From NCBI GenBank assembly GCA_900752345.1, contig CAADVA010000233.1, positions 1 through 8,776 on the forward strand: a stretch of DNA of 8,776 bases, in the 5' to 3' direction. The DNA is from an uncultured Collinsella sp. Lineage in GTDB: Bacteria > Actinomycetota > Coriobacteriia > Coriobacteriales > Coriobacteriaceae. Position numbers and translations under genes: made by a program. Shown piece by piece: positions 1 through 5,488 of the stretch. The first letter of the stretch is position 1. Each line of letters starts with the position of its first letter. The notes below the pieces were generated by a model. That model saw only the letters and a list, made by a program, of their open reading frames with translations. It had not been told where the DNA came from and searched no databases.

Positions 1-44
1 AAGCGCGGTCACGACAATTAACGCGCAGCCAATTCTGCTTACCC

Positions 45-82
45 CCGCAGGGGGCGTCGGCCGTGGCCGACGCCCCCTGCGG
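45..82. repeat. Perfect 18-bp inverted repeat (strong hairpin)
   Basis: Positions 45-62 and 65-82 are exact reverse complements separated by two bases (GT), giving a very GC-rich stem. Neither side is followed by a T-run, so it is not a classical rho-independent terminator on either strand. It could be a tail-less terminator of a gene beyond the left edge, or an extragenic palindrome. A second small hairpin (AGGGA-TGC-TCCCT, 88-100) follows directly and ends in TTTG. Confidence 0.6.
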
Positions 83-253
83 CAGTTAGGGATGCTCCCT
101 TTGTACCAGCACCTGGAAGCACTCCTGGCGCAACCAATGAAGACCTCTACGAATGAATTCCAAGCCGCTCCGCCCCTCCAGACATCGTTTCCGTGCCTCG
201 CGCCTGCCCCAAACAATCAAAACAAGCCCTTTTCGCCGCGACCTCAAAGGTCT

Positions 254-483
254 GTGGGCAAAAAAGGGCAAATATGAGTACTGTTACCATTTTAGTAGCA
301 GGCAAAACCACCCAAAATGACGTTCGGGCGACCCCTACAGCCCCCTAAAGCAGCCAACCTGACTGGTTTAAGGCATATTGGAGCCAATTTTAATGAACAT
401 ACTATAGGTTCTGTTCATTATCTTTTTGGATGTAAATGCTGTTCACTTAGCAACAGTACTCATATTTGGCATTTTTTGCCCAC
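254..483. repeat. MITE-like segment bounded by 34-bp inverted repeats
   Basis: Positions 254-287 and the reverse complement of 450-483 agree at 31 of 34 bases (differences in the GGGC/TGCC core and near the inner end). Each arm starts at the outside with GTGGGCAAAAAA and includes AAATATGAGTACTGTT. The enclosed sequence is A/T-richer than the neighbouring genes, has no ORF and has its own inner palindrome. This is the layout of a miniature inverted-repeat element, but I see no target-site duplication in the flanks. It could instead be two outward-facing copies of a shared regulatory or REP-type motif. The right arm also contains GGCA-TTTTT-TGCC, a small hairpin. Confidence 0.45.
391..420. promoter_or_regulatory. 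9-bp palindrome over a possible promoter
   Basis: TAATGAACA (391-399) and TGTTCATTA (412-420) are exact inverted copies around a 12-base spacer, the geometry of a dimeric-regulator operator. On the plus strand TACTAT (400-405) lies in the spacer, with TTGGAG (378-383) 16 bases upstream, so a weak sigma-70-type promoter may overlap it. No plus-strand gene follows, so the promoter reading is weak. The palindrome itself is certain. Confidence 0.3.
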
Positions 484-508
484 CGCCATATAACTAACGC
501 CCTATAGC

Positions 509-547
509 AAACGAAAAACAGGCCGCAGCCCATCGCTGCGGCCTGTT
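509..547 (-). terminator. Rho-independent terminator of the MgtE-like/NRMT operon
   Basis: Read on the minus strand, a 12-bp perfect stem (AACAGGCCGCAG / CTGCGGCCTGTT, arms 536-547 and 517-528) with a 7-base loop is followed by TTTTTCGTTT. The stem begins about 18 bases after the stop codon of the NRAMP-family gene. This is a textbook intrinsic terminator and marks the 3' end of the two-gene operon. Confidence 0.92.
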
Positions 548-565
548 CGGAAGCAAAAGTGGGCG

Positions 566-1828
566 TTAAGCGCTGTAGCCCATCGCTTGCAGCACAAACA
601 TGACGACCGTCAGCACCGTAATCACGCCGATTGTCGCCCAAGTGAGCACGTTCCATACGCGGCCGTTGCGGTTAGCGCCCATAATGTGTCGATCGGCGGC
701 GATAAGCACCTGGAACACCAGAACCACAGGCAAAAGCACACCGTTGATGACCTGCGAGGTCATCATAATCTGGAACAGGTCGACGCCGGGCATGAGCACC
801 AGCATGGCAGAGATGCCAATGATGGCCGTAATAATGCCGCGGTAGACCGGGGCCTCGTCCCAGCTGCGATCGGCACCGCGCTCCCAGCCAAATGCCTCGC
901 AGATAGCGCTGGACGTAACGCCCGGCAGCACGCAGGCGGCCAAGAAGCTCGCCGCGACCAGGCCCGAGGCAAACAGCACCGTGGACCACTGGCCCGCGAT
1001 GGGCTCCAATGCACGGGCGGCGTCGGCAGCATCGCTGATCTGAATGCCCGCGGGGAACAGTACCGTACCGGTCGTTATGATAATAAAGCCGGCAATGACA
1101 TCGGCGGCGATCGAGCCGCTCACGGTATCAATGCGCTGCAGCACGATATCGTCCTCACCCGCATTCTTATCGACCACGTTGTTCTGCGCCAAGAAGATCA
1201 TCCACGGCGCGATGGTGGTGCCGATCGTTGCGACCACAAGCGACACGTAACTGGGGTCGTTTTGGATGTTGGGCACAACCAGGTCGACCGCCACCTCGCC
1301 CCAGCTAGGACCAGCCATAAATGCAGCGACGATGTAGGTCACAAACACGCAGCTCACCAGCAGCAGAATCTTCTCGATGCGCTGGAAACTACCCGACATG
1401 GTAAGCATCCACACCAGCAGCGCCACCAACGGCACCGAGATGCTCGCCGGCACGCCAAAGAGAGCAAGGCCGCTGGCGATACCCGCAAACTCCGAAATGG
1501 TCACAGCCGTGTTGGCGATCAACAGCGCCGCCATAGCAAGTACACTCTTGCGCACGCCAAAGCGCTCGCGAATGAGCGACGCCAGGCCCTTGCCTGTGAC
1601 GCAGCCACAACGCGCCGCGGTCTCCTGCGTCACGATGAGCAGCACAGTCATGACGGGAAGCATCCAGAGCATCTTGTAGCCATAGCTGGCGCCCGCACTG
1701 GAATACGTTGCAATGCCGCCGGCGTCATTGCCCGAAAGCGCCGCCAGCAGACCGGGGCCCATAGCGCCAAAGATGGCCGCGATGGTCAACTTTTGCTTGG
1801 TGCCCGACTTTTGCTTGGTATTTTGCAC
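566..1828 (-). CDS. NRAMP-family divalent metal transporter, magnesium (NRMT) type
   Basis: An integral membrane protein of 420 residues with about eleven hydrophobic segments and the NRAMP/SLC11 fold signatures: GPGLLAALSGNDAGG in TM1, TIGTTIAPW in TM6 and SQVINGVLLP in TM10. The metal-site motifs are not those of Mn/Fe transporters. The TM1 DPGN motif reads DAGG (residues 35-38), and the TM6 methionine-proline-histidine motif reads Ala-Pro-Trp (207-209). Loss of the Asn and the sulphur ligand is the hallmark of the NRMT clade, whose Eggerthella lenta member imports Mg2+ and Mn2+ without proton coupling. Mg2+ uptake is therefore the likely role, by family inference. I chose the GTG start at 1828: it lies 8 bases after the preceding stop, has AGGTGG just upstream, and gives a normal N-terminus. 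An in-frame ATG at 1891 would add 21 atypical residues and overlap the upstream gene. It is the second gene of an operon ended by the terminator at 509-547. Confidence 0.9.
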   Translation of the reverse strand: MQNTKQKSGTKQKLTIAAIFGAMGPGLLAALSGNDAGGIATYSSAGASYGYKMLWMLPVMTVLLIVTQETAARCGCVTGKGLASLIRERFGVRKSVLAMAALLIANTAVTISEFAGIASGLALFGVPASISVPLVALLVWMLTMSGSFQRIEKILLLVSCVFVTYIVAAFMAGPSWGEVAVDLVVPNIQNDPSYVSLVVATIGTTIAPWMIFLAQNNVVDKNAGEDDIVLQRIDTVSGSIAADVIAGFIIITTGTVLFPAGIQISDAADAARALEPIAGQWSTVLFASGLVAASFLAACVLPGVTSSAICEAFGWERGADRSWDEAPVYRGIITAIIGISAMLVLMPGVDLFQIMMTSQVINGVLLPVVLVFQVLIAADRHIMGANRNGRVWNVLTWATIGVITVLTVVMFVLQAMGYSA

Positions 1829-1832
1829 GCGA

Positions 1833-1838
1833 CCACCT
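1833..1838 (-). promoter_or_regulatory. Ribosome binding site deciding the GTG start of the NRMT gene
   Basis: AGGTGG lies 4 bases before the GTG codon at 1828 and overlaps the TAG stop of the upstream MgtE-like gene, so termination and re-initiation are probably coupled. It favours the GTG over the in-frame ATG 63 bases further upstream. Confidence 0.6.
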
Positions 1839-3681
1839 AGCCAATGACCGACATGGTGAGCAGCACCGCAGCGGCGCAGTACGCTACGCACGAGATCATG
1901 ACGGCAATAACGTTCATGGCGGTGCCCGACGTGTTGAGGTCATGCTCGTCACGCCAGAACAGCACCATCAGGTAAATCACGGCACTCATGTTGCCAACCA
2001 GGCAAATGATAGCAGCGATATTAAAACACCCGGTAAAGAGTTGCTCCTCAAACATGGACGCATCGGGGAATGCAGCGGTGCGCACCAGCTGCGCGCACAG
2101 GTAGGTCACGAGCGAAAGGATCAGGCCCATACCCGTGCTCTGGAAGAAGAATCCCAGGTACGGTTTGGGCTCGTCGTCGTGGCCGTCGTACTCGAGGAAG
2201 TAGTTCTTGACGAACGACACCATGCGCGAGGCAGCAAGCAGCACGAGCGGCATGGCGCACATGGGGAACACCACCAGATGCGCGGAGCCGAGCGCCGTTC
2301 CCAGCACGGTCGCCATGATGCACGACGCGATGCCCCATACAACAACCCAGTACTGGCGATGCACGAACCAGCTGAGCACGTTCGTCGAGTCGTCCGACGC
2401 GCTATCGCCCGAGCCGACACCGGCGATCTGCAGGTCCTCCTGATGCTCCTCGGCGATAACGTCCATGGCGTCGTCGAAGGTCACGATACCCAGGATATGA
2501 CGGTTCTCGTCGCAGACAGGGATGGCAACCAGGTCGTACTTGGTCATCTCGTCCGTCACGTCTTCCTGGTCCTCGTCAGGCGACACATAGACCAGGTCGC
2601 GATAGGCCAGCTGACCCAGCGTGGCGTCGCGGTCGGCTACGATCAGCGTGCGCAGCGAAAGCACGCCGGTCAGCATGCCGCTCGGATCCTCGGTATAGAC
2701 GTAGTAGACGCTCTCGAAATCCTCGTCGAGCTTGCGAATCGCCTCGATGGCGTCGCCGACCGTCGCCGTGGCGGGCAGCGAGACAAACTCCGAGGTCATG
2801 ATGCGGCCGGCGGTGTTGTCCTCGTAGCCCAGCAGATTACGAATCGCCTTCTCCTCCTTGACGCCCATCAGGCGCAGGAGCTTCTCGGCCTTCTCATAAT
2901 CGAGTTCGTCGATCAGGTCGGCAGCGTCGTCCGGGTCCATCATGGCCAGCATCGACGATGCGTCGGTATCGGACAGGCCCTCGAGCATCTCGGTCATAAG
3001 CTCGTCGTCATCGAACTCCGAGATGGCCTCGGCGGCCTGGGCAGTATCGAGCTGCGCAAACACCTGCGCACGCAGGCGCGGGTCGAGCTGCTCGATAATG
3101 TCGGCGATGTCGGCAGGGTGCAGCTCGCCGAGCGTCTTGTGCGACACCGAGAGTTGAATGTTCTTGGTCGAGCGGTCGAGCAGGTCCATGTAGGACCAAG
3201 CGATGATGTCCTCACTGAGCGGCTTGCCCAGGTGCTTCATAAAGCCTTCGACGATATGCTCAAGTGCGGGGCTGATCGCGCGTAGCAGACCGCGGGCGCC
3301 CACTTCGGCGCCCAGCAGGCGCAGCTGATTTTCGCCCGACATGGAAAACTTGATGTCGTTTACGCGCACGACTTTCATGCCCTGCGTGTCGACGATCTGC
3401 TTGTTGAGCACGTCGCGGGCAAGCAAGAGTTCGGTCGGCTGCAGGTACGAAAAACGGATTTCGGTGGCCGACGTCTTAAGGTGTACACCCGTCTCGTCGA
3501 TACGGTCGACCCATTTGCGCCAGCTGATCATAAACGGCGTCTTGCCGGGTCCGCGGAACGCGAGCGACGTCACGTGCGGAAAAACTTCGCCGGTAGCAAT
3601 GCCAAAATCGTTCACCACGCCGAGCTTTTCGCCGTCGACGTCCAAGACCGGCAATTTGAGCATCTCACTCAGATAATTCAA
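1837..3681 (-). CDS. PRC-barrel / MgtE_N / CBS-pair membrane protein, divergent MgtE-like
   Basis: 614 residues. Layout: PRC-barrel-like domain (about 1-80, with PVLDVDGEKLG), a second PRC-like unit (about 85-150), MgtE_N helical domain (about 183-290, LHPADIADIIEQL and MDPDDAADLIDEL), a CBS pair (about 291-410, entered by NTAGRIMTSEFVSLP), a connecting helix (FDDAMDVIAEEHQEDL, 402-417), then five hydrophobic segments (about 443-614). The cytosolic half matches MgtE Mg2+ channels, where an acidic N/CBS module senses Mg2+ and closes the pore. The membrane half is divergent: I find no GGN-x-G-x-Q type motif in its second segment and no acidic residue in the last segment, where MgtE has its pore aspartate. 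It may be a divergent channel or a sensor for the NRMT transporter 8 bases downstream. The TTG start at 3681 has GGGGAG 5 bases upstream and keeps the NYLSEMLKLPV beginning expected of a PRC barrel. An internal ATG at 3663 is the alternative. A MgtE-type magnesium family assignment is secure; transport activity is not. Confidence 0.85.
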   Translation of the reverse strand: MNYLSEMLKLPVLDVDGEKLGVVNDFGIATGEVFPHVTSLAFRGPGKTPFMISWRKWVDRIDETGVHLKTSATEIRFSYLQPTELLLARDVLNKQIVDTQGMKVVRVNDIKFSMSGENQLRLLGAEVGARGLLRAISPALEHIVEGFMKHLGKPLSEDIIAWSYMDLLDRSTKNIQLSVSHKTLGELHPADIADIIEQLDPRLRAQVFAQLDTAQAAEAISEFDDDELMTEMLEGLSDTDASSMLAMMDPDDAADLIDELDYEKAEKLLRLMGVKEEKAIRNLLGYEDNTAGRIMTSEFVSLPATATVGDAIEAIRKLDEDFESVYYVYTEDPSGMLTGVLSLRTLIVADRDATLGQLAYRDLVYVSPDEDQEDVTDEMTKYDLVAIPVCDENRHILGIVTFDDAMDVIAEEHQEDLQIAGVGSGDSASDDSTNVLSWFVHRQYWVVVWGIASCIMATVLGTALGSAHLVVFPMCAMPLVLLAASRMVSFVKNYFLEYDGHDDEPKPYLGFFFQSTGMGLILSLVTYLCAQLVRTAAFPDASMFEEQLFTGCFNIAAIICLVGNMSAVIYLMVLFWRDEHDLNTSGTAMNVIAVMISCVAYCAAAVLLTMSVIG

Positions 3682-3697
3682 TGGTGCTCCCCATCAT
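3665..3697 (-). CDS. Possible 10-codon leader ORF overlapping the MgtE-like start
   Basis: Next to the strongest Shine-Dalgarno in this leader (GGAGG, 3702-3706) lies an ATG that is out of frame with the MgtE-like gene. It encodes MMGSTIELSE and stops with TGA at 3667-3665, one base before the internal in-frame ATG (3663) of the MgtE-like gene. It therefore overlaps the TTG start at 3681. It could be a leader peptide controlling translation of the magnesium gene, or a chance ORF. Only the reading frame and the Shine-Dalgarno are directly seen; function is speculation. Confidence 0.22.
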   Translation of the reverse strand: MMGSTIELSE

Positions 3698-3883
3698 TAT
3701 TCCTCCGGACGCGGCCGCATGTGCGGCGTCCGGGGGCTTCTGGATATGTATACGCATGCGCGGGCGGCACGCCGCTCGACGCTTACACCCCGTGCATGCG
3801 CAAAAAGCACCTGCATGGGGTCATCGACTGTATGGTCGAGGTTTGGATTTCACCTGTAACCTTTCTCTTGACCCTCATTAACC
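3682..3883 (-). promoter_or_regulatory. Structured 5' leader of the MgtE-like/NRMT operon
   Basis: About 200 bases between the predicted transcription start and the first codon contain three hairpins. In transcript order they are: a 5-bp stem (TCGAC/GTCGA, 3824-3839); an imperfect 14-bp stem with a TTTTT loop (arms 3807-3820 and 3788-3801, two mismatches and one G-T pair); and the strong GC hairpin at 3705-3733 that reaches into the Shine-Dalgarno. A small GCGGC/GCCGC stem lies at 3764-3775. No T-run follows any of them, so control at translation initiation is more likely than attenuation. I could not match the M-box consensus: the AGGTGAGGCTCC and GCAGCTGGATGC blocks are absent. Confidence 0.4.
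3705..3733 (-). promoter_or_regulatory. Hairpin overlapping the leader Shine-Dalgarno
   Basis: CCGGAC (3705-3710) pairs with GTCCGG (3728-3733) and GCCGCA (3714-3719) pairs with TGCGGC (3722-3727) around a two-base centre, leaving a 3-base bulge on one side. On the minus strand the 3' side of the stem runs straight into GGAGG (3706-3702), so folding would occlude part of that ribosome binding site. Confidence 0.45.
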
Positions 3884-3889
3884 GCAGTA

Positions 3890-3898
3890 ACTATAGCA
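3890..3898 (-). promoter_or_regulatory. Extended -10 promoter candidate for the MgtE-like operon
   Basis: On the minus strand TGC-TATAGT fits an extended -10 element (TGn followed by five of six TATAAT bases). No convincing -35 hexamer lies 16-18 bases upstream, which extended -10 promoters can tolerate. The start of transcription would be near 3883. Confidence 0.4.
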
Positions 3899-3973
3899 TC
3901 AGCTTCGCCCTGCGGCATCGAATTTATGCGCTGCACATTGCAGGCATACCAAACGCTGACGCATCCGTGACAT

Positions 3974-4000
3974 AGTCATTGGGGACGTTCTTAAATGACT
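3974..4000. repeat. REP-like palindrome after the deacetylase-like gene
   Basis: AGTCATT (3974-3980) and AATGACT (3994-4000) are exact inverted copies around a 13-base loop (GGGGACGTTCTTA). It lies 9 bases after the stop codon of the deacetylase-like gene. No T-run follows on either strand, so it resembles an extragenic palindrome more than a terminator. A short palindrome with a GGGGACG-type loop suits REP sequences mobilised by RAYT/IS200-type transposases, but that link is inference. Copies elsewhere in the genome would decide it. Confidence 0.4.
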
Positions 4001-4009
4001 ACCCGATAA

Positions 4010-5416
4010 CTACTCTGTGGTGTCGTCGTCCTCGGCAAGTTGGGGGAACACGGCGTCCTTGGGCATGGTGACCTTCGTCAGCGAGGTGAGCTTTTTGCTC
4101 AGAGACATGTCCGTCTTGACCAGGTCGCTGAGCGTCACGATCTTGTAGCCGTCGGCAATGAGGCCGTCGATGATCTGCGGCAGCGCCTCGAGCGTCTGCT
4201 CGGCGCATTCGTCTCTATCGGTGAGCAGCACGATATTGCCCGGCGTCACCGAATCGAGCACCGTCGAGACCTGCTCGTCGGCACCGTTTAGCAGCCAGTC
4301 GCCCGAGTCAATATTCCACGAGACCGCGGCGGAGACCAGGTCCATCGCATCAATCCAGTTTTGCTCGTCAAAGGCAGCGTAGGGAGCACGCAGCAGCATC
4401 GTCTTCACGCCGGTCGCCGACTTAATCGCATCAGTGCCTTTCGTGATCTGTTCGCGTACCGCCTCACGGTCCTGACCCTTGAGCGAATCGTCGCTGTAGC
4501 TGTTGGATCCGATCTCGCACCCGGCATCGACAATCGCCTTGGCCGTGGCAGGCGAGGCCTCGGCCGCATCGCCCGAAAGGAAGAACGTCGCGGTGACGCC
4601 CTTTTCCTTGAGCACCTGCAAGATCTGTTTGGTGGCACCGCTCGGACCCTCGTCAAACGTCAGCGCCACGTACTTTTTGTTGCCCTTGGGCGCCACGCTG
4701 GCGCACGCAACAACGCAATCGGTGGCGGGCACAACCTCGCCGCGGTCCTGTGTCTTGCCCGACTGCTCACCAACCCACACCTCGGAGCGGCCCTGGACAC
4801 CCCATGTCTGCACATACTCGATAGCGCCCGTGCCCTCGACCTTAAGCTTGGGCTCGATAACCGTAGCCTGAACCTCGTGCTTCTCGTAGGTGTTACGGCC
4901 ATCCTTGACCGTCACCTTCTCGCCGCCCTCAAGTTCGCGGCTATCCCATTTGCCCTGTTTCACGCGCTTGCCGTCGACCTTCACCGACAGCTTTTCGCCC
5001 CCATGGCGCTTGAGCACGCTGTCATCGACGGCCAACAGGTCGCCTGCGTCGTAGGTGTCAGTCAACTCCTGGTCGTCGATGAGATTCTGCAGCGTAGAGC
5101 CCACGCGCACCGCGGTCTTCTGGCCGTTGAGCTCCACGTCCACACTGCGGTTGACGTAACCCACGACGGCGGCGATAAACAGCACGAGCGCGCAACCCAC
5201 GGCGATGAGCGCGTAGGGCAGGCGAGACGAACGACGGGGCGTACGGCTGTTGCCGATGCGCGCACTGCGATCGCTAAACCCGCGGCTATGGTTGAGGTAC
5301 ATCGCGCCGGGCTTACGGCGACGCTTGCGCTGACCGCTGGGCAGCTGCCCCAGGTCGCGGCGCGCCGTCGGACGCGCACCCGAACGCCCGTTTAAGTTGG
5401 ATCCGTTTTGGCGCAT
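4010..5416 (-). CDS. Membrane-anchored polysaccharide deacetylase-like (NodB) protein, probable pseudoenzyme
   Basis: 468 residues: a basic Arg-rich cytoplasmic N-terminus (1-66), one transmembrane helix (about 67-88), an extracytoplasmic region of beta-rich repeats resembling DUF348/G5-type domains (about 92-230), then a NodB domain (about 248-432). The family removes N- or O-acetyl groups from peptidoglycan or other polysaccharides using an Asp-His-His metal site. Of the five motifs, TFDEGP (253-258) is altered at the metal-binding Asp (Glu256). The His-x3-His motif reads Asn305...Asp309. RAPY (343-346) and the DSGDW motif (370-374) are kept. The C-terminal Leu-x-His motif reads LLTD, with Thr399 in place of the His. 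Three metal or catalytic positions are thus changed, so activity is doubtful and a glycan-binding role is possible. ATG 5416 has GGGAGG four bases upstream. The gene follows the PRC-barrel gene across a hairpin and probably depends at least partly on read-through. Confidence 0.87.
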   Translation of the reverse strand: MRQNGSNLNGRSGARPTARRDLGQLPSGQRKRRRKPGAMYLNHSRGFSDRSARIGNSRTPRRSSRLPYALIAVGCALVLFIAAVVGYVNRSVDVELNGQKTAVRVGSTLQNLIDDQELTDTYDAGDLLAVDDSVLKRHGGEKLSVKVDGKRVKQGKWDSRELEGGEKVTVKDGRNTYEKHEVQATVIEPKLKVEGTGAIEYVQTWGVQGRSEVWVGEQSGKTQDRGEVVPATDCVVACASVAPKGNKKYVALTFDEGPSGATKQILQVLKEKGVTATFFLSGDAAEASPATAKAIVDAGCEIGSNSYSDDSLKGQDREAVREQITKGTDAIKSATGVKTMLLRAPYAAFDEQNWIDAMDLVSAAVSWNIDSGDWLLNGADEQVSTVLDSVTPGNIVLLTDRDECAEQTLEALPQIIDGLIADGYKIVTLSDLVKTDMSLSKKLTSLTKVTMPKDAVFPQLAEDDDTTE

Positions 5417-5430
5417 GTGCCCTCCCCCAT

Positions 5431-5467
5431 AAACACAGCAAGCCGGAGCAACAGGTCTCCGGCTTGC
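5431..5467 (-). terminator. Hairpin terminator or attenuator between the PRC-barrel and deacetylase-like genes
   Basis: An 11-bp perfect stem (GCAAGCCGGAG / CTCCGGCTTGC, 5457-5467 and 5438-5448) with an 8-base loop starts 21 bases after the PRC-barrel stop. On the minus strand it is followed only by TGTGTTTAT, a weak T-tract. The deacetylase-like start is 21 bases further, leaving no room for a promoter after the hairpin. It may be a partial terminator that lowers downstream expression. Confidence 0.6.
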
Positions 5468-5488
5468 CTCCCATCATTTGGTACGTCG

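Larger units (their letters stand above)
1..565. other. Non-coding region with repeats and the NRMT terminator
   Basis: I see no credible gene here. Two small overlapping ORFs on opposite strands (about 86-277, 61 codons each) have no recognisable motif, no good ribosome binding site and no conserved context. The stretch holds an 18-bp perfect hairpin (45-82), small hairpins at 88-100 and 240-252, a 34-bp inverted repeat bounding a 230-bp segment (254-483), a 9-bp palindrome inside that segment (391-420), and the terminator of the leftward operon (509-547). The part from about 254 to 483 is visibly richer in A/T than the flanking genes. Confidence 0.6.

Noticed and set aside
86..277. Two 61-codon ORFs on opposite strands
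   Set aside because: They overlap each other almost completely. Neither has a convincing ribosome binding site or any family signature.
587..1840. 417-codon plus-strand frame
   Set aside because: It is antisense to the NRMT gene, whose transmembrane and NRAMP motifs are unmistakable. The plus product is His/Gln/Arg-rich without motifs.
1829..1891. N-terminal extension of the NRMT gene to the ATG at 1891
   Set aside because: It would overlap the upstream gene by 55 bases and add Cys/His/Arg-rich residues unlike NRAMP N-termini. The GTG at 1828 has its own ribosome binding site.
1942..3285. 447-codon plus-strand frame
   Set aside because: It is a shadow of the MgtE-like gene, with no recognisable domains.
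3788..3820. Rho-independent terminator with a TTTTT loop in the magnesium leader
   Set aside because: The T-run is in the loop, not after the stem, and the stem has mismatches. It is better treated as leader structure.
3682..3883. M-box (ykoK) magnesium riboswitch upstream of the MgtE-like gene
   Set aside because: Short resemblances exist (CCATACAGT, GTTAC-AGGTGA), but they are out of order and too close together, and the conserved AGGTGAGGCTCC and GCAGCTGGATGC blocks are missing.
4361..5395. 344-codon plus-strand frame
   Set aside because: It is antisense to the NodB-domain gene, which has recognisable motifs in order. The plus product has none.
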